This document shows positions 12,401-26,351 of a stretch of DNA of 64,000 nucleotides, piece after piece. This DNA is from Glossina fuscipes (Eukaryota > Arthropoda > Insecta > Diptera > Glossinidae). The stretch is from assembly GCF_014805625.2 (NCBI RefSeq), contig NW_023998452.1:1766660-1830659 (forward strand). The letters run 5' to 3'. The position numbers and the translations under genes were made by a program. Each line of letters opens with the position of its first letter. Within the stretch, counting starts at the first letter, position 1. Under the pieces are notes generated by a model. It made no database searches and was not told the origin of the DNA. It was given only the letters and a program-made list of their open reading frames with translations.

Positions 12401-15400
12401 GAAGCTTAAGCTATCAAAAAATACCTTTGCATATATAAGTAGAAGCATAATATTTTTATATATCTTTCTTGACTGAATAGTAGACACACCTACTAGATTA
12501 CGAGTTTTTTTTTATAGCATTCGTATGTTCACATTTCGTATAAGAACAATTAATTATTTTCTTCTATAAAATATCTGAGAGTTTTTGTGTATTGGGATCT
12601 CGTTGGCTAAGTTATTTTATATGTACGTATGATTAAGTTCAGTTTGTATGGAGCGTTTGGTTATTGTGGACATCTCTTTGTCTAATGTTTGTTCGGTTGT
12701 GAGTGCCGCATAGAATTTATTCTATGGTAACCGAGCATCACGTTGCAAAGCGAGTGCTCATTGTGCATATTCTACTCTATGGACTGCAATTCATATTATG
12801 AAACTTCTATAGCAATACGTATACATATCGTTCTATGAAAGTTAAGCTAACGTCTGCATTTGCTCTGTTGTGTTGTATTGTGTTGTAGTTTTGTAAATAG
12901 CAGAGAATACAATAAATGATATTCTCTAAGCTTCAGTCTTGTTTAATTTAGTGCTTATTTGTTTGTGCATTCGTTCATTTGGTTGTCCATTTATATATAT
13001 GTTTGTTTGTTTATTTGTTACAAATACATGCATAAATGTTATTGCTTGCCTTTCTGTCATCCTGTCAATATAAGGTAAAGCAAGAAGTGTACATGTTGCA
13101 TATAAATTTCATGCTCAAGGTTGTGGTTGTTGTAATTGTCATTATTAGTATCCTATTATATATATATATATGCAGATCGTAACATACGCACACAGAGACT
13201 ATGCAAATATTGTGGCAATTAAATGTTTCCATATTGCTACCGCAAAGTGTATGTTTTGAGAAACAAATAATTCTCACATTGCTGTACAGTATTAAACCGA
13301 TGACATAATACAATCGAAACCTGCACGAATGATATGTAACAAGCAGGCGTATGCATGCACGTTACGTATTTATTTTGTCTGTGGGAGGCATCTGCAAACA
13401 TATTTCCACATAAATGCTTACATAGGCCATATTACTTTGTAAGGCAAATTTAGCTGAAATCATTCGGTTTAGATGTCTGTTTTCTTAGTAATAATTTTCA
13501 AGAAATTGTATTTTCATCTCAAAAACAAAAAAAAAAAAAAATAAAAAAACAACAAACTTTTTCACCTAAATACTTTTCTCAGATGACTCGATTGCAGTTC
13601 AGCTTTAATTGATGTTAATAAACTGCGGTTTAATTAGTTCACTTGTATGCGTATATTTATGTCGGCCATTGTGCATATTGACATTAATTGTTATAATTTA
13701 GTTATGGTCTAGTGGTTCTTACTATTATTTTAAGTTATTGTTTGTTCGACAAATTTTAGGAAATTGTATTAAAGCAATAAATATGTAAAAGACTTTTCAG
13801 AACCGCCTTAAATTATGGTTCTTCATACATTGGCCTATCACATGTACTGCACGCAGAAAATCTAAAATTTGCCTTGATGTGTGTAAGTAATATAGATGGT
13901 AAAATAAAACCAGAAGTATTGTCATCGCTTTAGAAGCTAGCGCGATATTCGTTACACAGTTAAAGAGTTGTATCGTTTCGTCGCCTTATATTGATATTAC
14001 GATTCTAATTGTAGGTATTAAAACACCACGGATAAGGTACGGGTTTATTTAAAAGGAGTCTGAAACTTTTTCTGTGCATTTGGTGGGATCAGCAACATGT
14101 AGCGTATTACGGGCTGTTAAAACCAAATGAAACTATTGCTGCAGATGTCTACCAACTACAATTAAGCAAATTAAACGATGTATTGTCGCAAAAGAGATCA
14201 ACTACAGAGGTTAGTAGATGCAAAGCCATCCTCTTGCATAACAACGCCTATACATTGCAAGAGCTGTCAAGGTTACACTGCTGCAGCTCGAATGGGAAGT
14301 TTTGCGGCATTCAAGGCACTCACCTGACCTAGCGTCTTCTAATTGCGAAGAAGTGCGAAAATGGGTCGATGGCTGGATCGCTGGCGCACCAACATCGATC
14401 TTTCGACACGGAATCGCCATCTTGCCAGAAAGATGGGAAGATGTTATAGGTAGTGATCGGGAACATTTGGTGTAATATATAACGTATCAATTTTTCTAAA
14501 TAAAATGGTGAAAATACATGCAAGCATTTAATAGTATTTGAGAAGGAAAAGCTGTTGCTTATATACTAGAGAAAGTACTGAAGCCTTTAAGAGTAAATTT
14601 TCGTTTAGCTAATCTTAGAAGGATATCTATTGCTCTTAACATCACATTTATACAAACTACTTCCTTGTAATAAGCTGCGTTTTCATAAGCCTTCACTCTT
14701 AGCAATTTCAGTGAAAGACTTGTCTCTTATTATTGGTATAAGGTCTTTAAAGTTTTTTTTGGTAAGCAATTCGCGCAGGGGTCGTCTGGCACAGAGTGCA
14801 ATAAGAGGACATCATACAATGACACGCCACCAGACAAGATTGTGAGAAACCAAAGGAGTGTCGCGTTTTGGCCTCACAGAGTCTCCGTCTCTGAGGGGGA
14901 GTGGTAGAGTATGTAAGGCTAAGAGAGCTAGAATTAGAGTAAGTTAAGCTAAGAGAGTTAGAATTAGAGTAAAGAGAAACCAGAAGAACCTGAGAATAGT
15001 TAGCTTAAGCCGAAGTTTAGTAGGTTTGTCAGGACTAGAGTATGCTAGCGAGAAGGAGTTGGTCGCAGGATGAGTGAAAGAGTGGACGTGTCGGTCTGGT
15101 GGTTGCGGTCACCATGACGGTGGTAATAGATCCTTGAATCAAGAAAATTAATATATATTTGAAATACAACAAAGAAAACTCATCTTCAGAGAGACAAATA
15201 TAATAAGCAAAAGAAAATACCAAAAGGTACTAGGAATAAATAGAAAATATAAGACAAAGTGTCAAAATGAATTTGTACTAATAAAAAACTCGTTTATAAA
15301 TTACAACGATATTTAATACAAAGAACGCAACAAAGGAATGTCTTGTGAAACAAAAAGCTGGAGTCGCTACCCCAGCTATTCCAGCAACAGGTTTGGGCAA

Positions 15401-18400
15401 AAATAACCCTCACAAGTTCACGTAAGACCGACCGAGCTATCCAATGACATTCCGGCGTAATATGTAATGTTTTTTGAAAAAGAGTCTCGAATATGATTAA
15501 ATCTTCACTTTCAATTAATTATTTATTAAAAAAAAAATTATGAAAATTTTGAGCTTAATTTTATTGTATTAGTATAGTCTTATCGCATTTTACACTCTTT
15601 ATATATATGAGAATATGAAATTACTTTTTGTTCCCTAGTAAAGTAAATATCAAATAGCCTCAGTAATTATATAAAATGTATGTACGGATGTGTAGAGATG
15701 CATTGGAATGCATAGTTGTCAGCAAATTTGCTTAAGCCGCCTTTAATGAGGATGACAAAAGCGAATCCAAGCCTCATTGATAAAAGTGAATTTGAATGTA
15801 ATAGTTTTACAAAAAGTTCATTAGTAATATGAAATTTTCAAAATTAAGTAATTTTTTTTTTTCTTTTTCATATAACATACATAGATTATTATGTGTAATG
15901 CAGGTATGTTGATTTTTGCACATCTTCACAGGTATATATATGTACACGTTGGCATGTATGTTTAAGCATTTGTTGTTTATTTTTGGTATATTATTTTCAA
16001 ATAGTTGCGGATATGTGCAACAAAACCATAAATATGTTTACTCTTCCGTATGCATGCATATGCATTCATACTTGTATGCGAAAAAATGTCAACAAACCAA
16101 TACATATGCACAACTGATACGCACAAACAAATAAACAAAAAAAAAATATATATATATATATATACAAATATATATATGCAAATGCATATAAATACATTTA
16201 CACACAACATTATACAATATGTATATATATAAGCATAATATATGTATGTATGAATGTCAACGTTTCTGTGGCATAAAATGTTGTTTACACGTATTTGAAT
16301 ATTTTTGCACATTTGCTTGGCATGATAGAGTGAAAGGGGAAGATGTAAATTTTAATTAGTGGTTTCCTTGGGCAATGAGGCCAATGCAACATTAATTGGT
16401 TGACATAAATCACAATAGCATCTGCAAAGGTATTTCTAATTATAAAATAATAATGAAACCTTCCATTTTTATTCTTTTACTTTATACGCACACACGCACG
16501 CATTCAGTCAAAAATACTCATTCATAAATGTACATAAATGTAATTTCATAAAATATTAAATTAATTGCAACAAGTGGAAAGAGAGAATGCCTTAGGGCGA
16601 AACGTGGGCATTAATTACCTGAGGTAAATTCCTAGGAAAAAAAAAAAACGCTTTTCTTTTGATTAAACGAAAATGTGTTGAGATATCGTAAATAATTTTT
16701 ATAGAGAATAGTTACGTAGCGCTTGGATATATTCGACTTAGACTTCAATTTGAAACTACTTTACGATGGTAAAGGTACGCAAACCAAAGGTACGCATTTT
16801 TTAGTTTCTATGGTTACAATACGAAAGTGACTTATACTTATTCCAGCATTTCATTTGTGTACATCAGAAACTCTATATGAAATATATGTGCTCGTAACTT
16901 ACGTAAAATTCGGAATCAACTCTGTCTGTCCTTTGTTTAAAGTCTCCTGACAGCAAACATTGGTCTACAAGTTTAAAACTTTTCACGTATACTCTTAGTT
17001 TGGCAGGTGAAAAAAAAAATCTAAAATACTTTTATGCAACGCTACATATACGCTGTCACTGTCACTGTCACCGGCTAATCGCTAAAGTTGTGCTCTCGAC
17101 TGTCGACGATTGTTTGACATTTTATCTTACTGTTTATCGTTTAACGACCTATCATAACTTTTACGTATAACGCAGTTTCCAAGCGGTTTAACACGAGTCA
17201 TTTCCCTGCTGTATTAAAGCAGCCATTTTGTGATTAAGTTCGTCAGTCAGTAGTAAAAATCTGTGCGTCATATAAAAGAAGCTTCGCTCTGATTGCTCCT
17301 TTACCATAAAACTTGCTATTTGCTTAAATATTTTGATTCCTTATTATTAACGAAATTAATTATTTTCGTTCTTTCCAGGAATTTTAACATCAACCCCCAA
17401 GTCAATAAAATTTGGTGTTTATATAAAATGTTTACAATCTTTACTGGGGACATCGGAGTGGGACAGCTTCAGATATATTATTTACGCATTATTTATAAGT
17501 ATAAATGTAATTAATTTTATATAAAATGTATAAGAATATTATTGTGAATAATATTAACATAAAATTAATCCATTACAATATCAATACATACTATACACAC
17601 ACATACAAAAATACATATATATATAAAAGAAGGCCACTTGTAGGAAACTTTACTTTCATGCTTACTTCAAAGAGTAGAGAGAGCTGGTAAACCTGCACGA
17701 GTAACGTGACAGTGGATACGTGCCGAGAACCTAAGCCCAAAGAACTATGGTGCACAGGAGATCAACTGTTACTCATGGCATAATCCTGGGAACATGATTA
17801 ACAACGGACGTGCTCTGCTATAGTTTGTCCGCACCAAAAGAAACTATCACTATGAGGTGGTGCACAGACAATAATTATTGCAACTGGGGCAGAAAATGGG
17901 CGTGATATATTGAAAGTTATGATGTGGGTGCAAGTGACTGGCAGCAAAAGTCGGTTCTAACTTCGAATATACTGCTCTCCCTGCTGCTATCACTCGATAA
18001 TATTCCTTCCTCGTAAAACATCAATATTTGGCTTAATATTTGCTCGAACGATGCTTTTATTTTCTTTTTGTTGTCTTAATGTTAGTTGAATAAATAAGCG
18101 TAAATTAAATAATCAGTTTTTTACAATTATGCCGAATGTCGAAACAACTAAACAGCGAAAGCAAAGTTATACACCTTTCATATATATATATATGTGCACA
18201 TATATTAAAGATGGACATGTATACACTCCTTATATACATGTATTTATATGTATATATATTTGATTATTACTATAATTATTATATGCATCGATCGTCTTTG
18301 TAAGGTTTCACATAATAACCACAATTCAAACAATTTTCATTATTAGCATTATAAGGAACTGTTGTAGACTTTTTAAAATTACTTTCTTAACTAATAAGTT

Positions 18401-21400
18401 TATGTTTCAATAATAGCAAGTTTGTTGTTTTCGTATTTTAACTTTCCTATTGGCAATCTGTTTTCCGCCTGAAAGGCTAAGGAGTAGATAAAGTTTCTCG
18501 CCTCACAACTCAATGGTCGCGGTTTCAAGTCTTAAGTGCGGTAGAATTTTCAATAAAGTCGATAGCCTTAGATGCAAGTGCTGCAAGACTTTACTCGTAG
18601 TATTTAGCTCTTTGGCTAGATTATTTATAATAATAATAACAATAATAATAATAATAATAATTTTAATAAAAATAAAGTAAACATCAATCTTAACTGAACT
18701 CTCTTCTCTTCCTGCACTCATTAGGTTTTGAACAATTTTCTAGTTTCTATTCTATTCAATGTTTATAAGCCTACACGCGCAACCATTTTTAAATTACAAT
18801 TAATTATTATTATTTTGCAGTACCTATTAAAAAAAATGTATATTTACTTATTACTTTAACTAAAATGTCTAATGAGTGGACGGTTTGCACATTAATTTTT
18901 AATTTATTGAATATTTTTATGCTATGGCAGGCATCATCATGTATACATGCATATATACATGAGTATGTACATGCGAACAAACACGTTATAAATAGTAACT
19001 AATACTTGATTGAATATTAATTCTATTGGAATTAAAATTGTGAATAATTAAATAAATAGGTGAGTGCCAGCGCCAAAGCACTCAACCATGCTGTGTTTCA
19101 ATAATTCGCATAAATGGTTTTTATATCCCATAAACAAGTCTATCAATTTCATTATTGCGCTTGTGTTCACGTTCGGGACGAGATTGGTAACCGATTTAGT
19201 TATGTAGTATAGCTGCGGTCCTGATCGCCTGCTTTTAGATTTTTTTAGGCCGCAAATATTGACGAAAGAGACAAAACAGTGGATGGATTAATTCCAACAT
19301 CCTTCGATCACAAAACTAGAAGGGAAGATTTAAACTTTTCAGTATTTTAATACGGGCATCCAGAGAACAATGAAAATTGAAAAATAATTGGATTTTTTTT
19401 TATTTAAATTTAAATGTCATTTAAATGTCATAAAATTCGATAGATGAGTAATGAACAAATGACAACAATATGCAGCTATCCTATAGGTATTATCTTGCTT
19501 AAATTGGATTCATCGACAGAAGCAAGGCCATATTCTGGTATTATGATCGATCACTAGTCATAAACGGAAAGGATACACATTCGTGTTATAATTGCTTTCA
19601 ATTTTGGTATTCCGAAGCGATAGTTACGGCAAAACGCTCCCATGTCAGTTTAATTTCAAACACGTAAGCATACTAAAGTTGAGTAAGGCCGACCTCTAGA
19701 ACCCCAAACTACTTCGCCTAGTACTTGGTACTAATATACGAAAAATTACACACTGTTTGCTTGCAAAGGTGGACTTTTCATGAAACCCCGCATGTTGGAT
19801 GAGACCCAAACCGTCAAGTTTAGCAAACTTAATTTACTTTCCAAAAATTTTATTATTCTTCATTTTCCGCCATAAACAACTAGCAATTAGATTTTCTCTC
19901 CATATAAGAGCTTGCTTTTCCTGATAACTCCTATAATAGTGAAGGTCTAAAAAATGCATCTATTTGGTCCAAATTCTCTACTGTTGATTTTTTTTTTGCT
20001 AAATTGATTCTAAAAATTTTCATCATAAAATATCGAGAGTTAGGGCTTTTTGACGTAATGTAAGAGTTTACATTTCCTCAGGATCCTTATAGTGCTACAT
20101 GGTCCATTCTCGGTAAACTTGATTTTTTTGTCAATTTACTATTATGAAATAATTTTTCCTATAAAATATTAAAAATTATATCTTTTTATCATATAAAGAT
20201 TCATTTTTCGTAGGAACGGTTATATGAGAGGGCGTTCAAGTAATTGCCTTAGCCGAACCAAATTTTTCATATCAATTGAAAAGGTCGAAATGCTATTACC
20301 CAGCGAGTTTTTTTTGAAAAATTTTTAAAATAAAAATTTGGGAAATGGGGGCTGATCGAGAAAGTGGCACGATCCGAACCATTTTAATAGTCTTCGTCCT
20401 TGGATCAAAACACACCAGTGTACTAAATTTCGACAAAGTATTTTAAGAATTGCGATCTATGAGTTGAACACTAAAATACATGGATTTTAGACGGACGGAC
20501 GGACAGACAGACAGACAGGATTAGATCAATTCAGAAAATGGTTCTAAATAGATTACTACAATAAAAGGTGGGTCTATGTAAAGTCCTCCTGCGCGTTACG
20601 TACTTACGCGCAAACTCGTGTACCACATATTATGTAAGGTATAATAAGCTTGTTAAGCCTTGCAAATCATCGAGAAAAAATTCCTCGCATTTTGTGTTAT
20701 GTCCGCGGTGTTGTTTAGAATGTGGTTAAAAATGGACAGATACGATCAATAAAACATTAAACATCTTACAAATATTTCCTTTCTTCCTAATTTGTTTTAT
20801 TTCAGTTGGTTTATAAATCGTAAAGTGAAAATTCATCAAAAAAATTCATAAAAATTAATAAAAATGCATAAAGTTTTAAAAACCTTTTCAAATCATTTTA
20901 TTTGAAAAAAATGCAGACTTTTTTATTACTTTTTTTTTTATCATCGAATGGCACTTGCGTCAATTGTTTATGTTAACTTTTATTAATGGAGAAAAGGAAG
21001 AGAGAGAAAAATGTACAAAGTTATGCAGCAACAATGTACGTATTTTATGCACAATCCATATCCATATACATTTATATTAGAGCTGATATTCCGCAAAAAT
21101 TTTTACTATACTACTATTTATTTACCTACTCGAAGTTGCAGTTAAATCCGTATAAAACGTTGAGTATAACAATACTTGAGAAGAAAGCGATGTAATTTTA
21201 TAAAAAGTATTTTATGCTTATGACAGATAGGAAATTGTAGGAAATTGTGGCAATAAATGGAAAGTAACCGAAGACAAGACTTGTCCTGCTTGCGTCACAG
21301 TGCTAAACTTACAAAACTTCGGTAACGGACTACGCTCGTTGACAACAGTATATTGAGATACTTTCATGGAACGCGACGTTCAATTTCAAGTTTATTGCCT

Positions 21401-24400
21401 CCAAATGACGGACTGTTCGAGTAAATGAGAGCCAGAGCTGACAAATTGCAAAGGATTTAGGTGCTACTGCGACCATGTGTAGCTTTTAGAGAAATTTTTT
21501 GGTAATTTTTTAACCTTCTTATCGATTTGCAATTGATTCTTTGCGTTTGTTTGCAGTTTAGTGTTTTTTTTAATGATAAAAAGGGTGTAGGGTCGGCTAG
21601 TACTTAAGACACCATCCCAGCGTACGTCTTGAGCCTGTTCAAAGCGATGGTTGGCAAGAAAAGAGTTTACGCAGTGGCCCATTAGCTCAACAGTTAATCG
21701 AATACGATAGCAAATGCATACATTTTCTACCTAAACGTTTATTCAACTGTCTTAGGAAAGCTTTACCGCAAGTTATAGACAATGGCAATCCATAACAGAC
21801 TTATAGTGGTTGCTTGAATCTATCATTTCTTTATGTGGAGAACGAATCTTTATTAATGTTTCTTAAAGATGGTTTGACTCTGTCGATGTATGCCTAAAAC
21901 ATGTTGAGCAGCTTCGAGAAACTTCTCTTCTGTTGGAAATGCTGCAAGAGGGTATCGATTTAAAGTCGTACAATGGTCTCAACTTTATTTCACAATGTGA
22001 TTTTGAAAACAAAAGATGGCCTGTTGGTGTATTTAGCACAGATAGCTAGTCTCTAATGTGAATAAGGAAAAAGATAAGGGATCCTAAGTCGGTATTGAGT
22101 AATCTTTGATGAAGTGCACTTTTAAGTTGTGCTGGATTGGCTTTTTGATGGTGTGCGAACATATCGATGCATGGTTGATTGAAATATTTGTGGCAGTTCG
22201 GTGTCAAGATTGATCTACTATTGTTCCTGCAGTTCTTCTTGTTCTTCTAGGCAATGTACTTAGCCTTGTTCGCGAATAACTGAAATCTAATTCAACGTGA
22301 AATACAAAGTCACATTTGTAATTATCGTTTACTCTACTCGATAATTCATCCTTACATTTTACGCTTTCATATTTAGCTTTGAACGAAAATATCGCTTGCA
22401 TTTTCTACATCGTTTCCTTCATTTTGCGTTGTAGCGAAATTTTAATAAAGTGAGTTTAATTATACATAAACAATAAAACTTCCGTTTTATTGTGTACTCT
22501 CCATACATTTATGTAAATACATTTTGCTTTTTATGTTATCCTTTATTTTATTTGTTGGCTATTCTTTTGCTGCGAAATTTTTCCATTTTTTTTTTTTTCA
22601 TTTTCATTTTCTCTTTTTTTTTTTTGGCTTTTTTGACAACGAATTTTTGTCATATTATTCGCATTTTCAATTGTAATGAATAAAGAACAAATATTCGATT
22701 ATTGAAAACTTTTGTTTATTTCATGTGCTTTTTTTTATGTTTTTATTATGCGACTTTTAATGATCAGATACGCATTAAAGGAGAAAAAAAAACAAAAAAA
22801 AAGAAAGAAAAATAAAATAAAATTCTAGTGGCACTGGAAACCGACATAAATAAATTCTCAATAAATTATTATTATTTTTATTATAAATTATTATTTGCTC
22901 TATTTTATTCTTTTATTTAGACGAAAAATTAATATCGACTTTTGACGAAAATTGCTTTATTTGCTCTTTAATCTTAAATAAAATTTAATTTATTCATAAC
23001 TTTATAGCGACATTCTCAGCGTTGCTATTGACAACAATTGTTCTTCCGCACACTCATCTGCCGAACATATAAAATATCGCATATTGAGTGTGTGATGAAA
23101 TTTAGCTTTGCTTTGAGCGATTCTTACTAAGGTTTAAATTTTTTTAAAAGTATTCCATAGACGAGGAATTGCAAAATTCCTGCATTTAGACTGATAATAA
23201 CTTGCCAGGTTTTTCTCGCTTCGTTTACGATAAGCTTTAGCGACAGCAAAAATTCAACGTAAGCTGTAGAATGATTAGAAAACTGATGTTTTAAAATGCT
23301 GTAAATTGCTTATGAAAAAAATTTCTCTAAAATCTGATGTACATTGTATTTAACTGAGACGGTAATGTTTAAAACAAAATTTTTTTTATATATTTTTTTG
23401 GTTATATGATTAATCATTAAGAGGATGGCCCCTAGTCGTGTAATGCGGTGAAGGACGGAAAGAAGTGAGGAAAGAGAAAGAGAGGGAAACGCGGCCGAAG
23501 ACTAGTGTGTGTGTGTCCAATTGATGAACGTTATGCCTTTGTCATCTAAGCGGCACTCACTATAGCTATGACCAAAGTAAACTCTACCAGATTGCGATTT
23601 GGGCACATTGAGCACAGACATGGTGGTCGTTCTCTTCGATCTCCCTGAGTAGGAGAATATCTGCGACGGCCTTCAAGGATAGCGTGAGTTCTTTGTTTTG
23701 TATTCTTTATTCTAGTTTCCCTCAAACGTGAGCCCTAAAAGGCAATGCGCTAACGCAATTCCAATTGCGTGTCGGGCCCGAGAAGTTGCGTTGCGGCGTA
23801 TTCAAATTTACACTGGTGCAAAGTGGCTTACCATCGCTATGAGGATTACAGCCAAAAGTGTAATTTAAAATAATCACTAAACACACAAGCAGACACAATA
23901 CTAGAATTAAAATTAAGTTGAGTTATATATATAGGTCCTTTTATCACCCAAAAATATGTTTACCAGTTTCCATAATGATATTTCGTATTTTCTTTTCAAC
24001 TTGTTTTGCCTCGCCTCGTCTTGTTCACTTTATCAAAGTAAATGACAAAATTGATCTTGGTTAAAACTGTGGACACTTTTTATAACGAAATTTTGGACTC
24101 AAAACGTTTTTTTCTTTCTTCATAGGCGGTTAAGTACAAATGACAAGCGGAAAAAGAAAGCAATCAAAGGTTTTTTCCTAATAGTTGGCAGTTGAACTGG
24201 AAACTACTAAGCACTAAGTTGCTCGCACTCCCTTTTAGCTCGAGCTAAGAACGTGAAGGATTTTAGGAAAAGTTTAACATTCTTCAAGTGGCATATATAC
24301 CACACTGTATGTATACATATAGCACATATAATAGTATACAGAATTTGTGGCAAGGGTTTAACGGTGGCCCAAGCCACTTTTAAGCGTACTACGCCCCCTG

Positions 24401-26019
24401 GCAAGTTAGACAATCCCCACAAATAGTATACAACTGTACATGTGTATATATCATATACTACATTTCGTCGAAAAAGTCACCAATGTCACATGCATTCGTA
24501 CAAGGGCATCTACTCAGCCGCCCGAAGTAATGAATAAAAACCCATTTATTTGTCAGTTACGATATTATTTACTAACAATGATATGTATTTTCTCATCTAT
24601 GAGCTGCTTAAGATAGATCCACCTTTTATTATCGATTTAACCTTGGCTCCCTGTCTATGTACCTGTGCGGCTGATGTCTGCCCCTGTATTCTTGTCTTCC
24701 TACAGGTGGCAAGTTTTGAGATATTTAGATAAAATTTAATATATAGCTATCCACGTTGTTAATTCAAGGAAGAACGTTATTGATTGGATCACTTTTTCGA
24801 TCGTCACAAGACTTCTTATAAGATATCTTAGTCTGAAAAGCCGTTATACGAATAGCTGTCTTAAGCGAAGCGGAATAAGGTATTTAATGGTAGGTTGAGG
24901 ACCACCATAATGTTTTTGTTGGCTTTGTTTTCAACTTTTTTGCTGGAAGGACTCTGATCGATCTAACCTTGTCGGTCCGTTCGCCCATCTGTCGGTCTTG
25001 TATTCTTCTATTTAACATCCAGCCGATGTATGTTGACCTAAGCACTAATGCATTAAAAAATTGGATTCAGATCGGAACACTTTTCGATCGCATCCCATAT
25101 GACACTTTGTGCTGGGAATTCATTCTATCGACAATTGCATTAAGCGACATGGTGTAGGGTGTTTAATTGTGAGCCGTGGCCCACTATGATCTCTTAACTT
25201 GTTTTTGCTAACAAAATTGTTAAATAATTGAAAATTTTTGTTTCTGTCATAGTTTGTATAGAATTCCCAGTATATGTGAAATTATATATATATATATATA
25301 TATAGAATTGATTTAATTCTGAATAGTTGATTGAATGATGTCAAGTTTTTCCTTTACAGATGATAAAAGCAATCCAACCGATTGTAAATAAAAAATATGT
25401 GATAAAATAAAAGCAAAAGCGACGAAAAAGAGGAAATTTATGGAAAGTATGAAAACGTTATGAAAAGGGAATGAAAACAAGACGCAAAAAAACTACTAAA
25501 GAATGATAAAAAAATATTTAGATAATAAAAAAGAAAAAGGAATAAATAAAAAGTCAAGTTTGAAATACTAATTCTGTATGAATTTTACATCGTTTTTTGT
25601 TGAATTTCTTACCCGAATTTTGTAGAGAGTGCGGGAAAAAGGCACTAAAATCAGAAAACCTGATTTTACGCAGTTTTTTTTTCGAATTCTAAAAATGTTA
25701 TGTCCATTATAACTGTGAAGACATTTAGCTAAACTAACCTTCACTTTTTTAAAGTTTATTTACAAAATTGCTTCGATTGAAGGTAATTGGTGTTGTGGTC
25801 TGCACAAACAAGTTTCATCTACCATAGATATTTAAATAAAAAAGTATTAGGGATGGGCACTGTTTATTTCGAAAAAATTCGGAACGAATCCCACAACAAT
25901 TATCGCTATTTTTATCGAACGCGATGGCACCCTTCTCTACAAAATATGTTTTTTGCGCGTGCATACTTCAGATCGAAAACATTAATTATTCTTCCGTTCA
26001 CACTTTTTCCTTTTTTCAA

Positions 26020-26053
<34 letters not shown>

Positions 26054-26153
26054 NNNNNNNNNNNNNNNNNNNNNNNNNNNNNNNNNNNNNNNNNNNNNNN
26101 NNNNNNNNNNNNNNNNNNNNNNNNNNNNNNNNNNNNNNNNNNNNNNNNNNNNN

Positions 26154-26194
<41 letters not shown>

Positions 26195-26314
26195 ATACAT
26201 AATAATCATGCAGCATAAAATTTCGCATTTCTTTCGTGTGAATAAGTTTGAAAAATGAAATGAAAAGAAATGTTTGCATAAGTGAGTATATATACAAGAT
26301 ATTGAAATGGATGT

Positions 26315-26351
<37 letters not shown>

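Noticed and set aside
23750..23772. Inverted repeat ACGCAATT-CC-AATTGCGT
   Set aside because: It is a short isolated palindrome with no terminator, origin or protein-site context.
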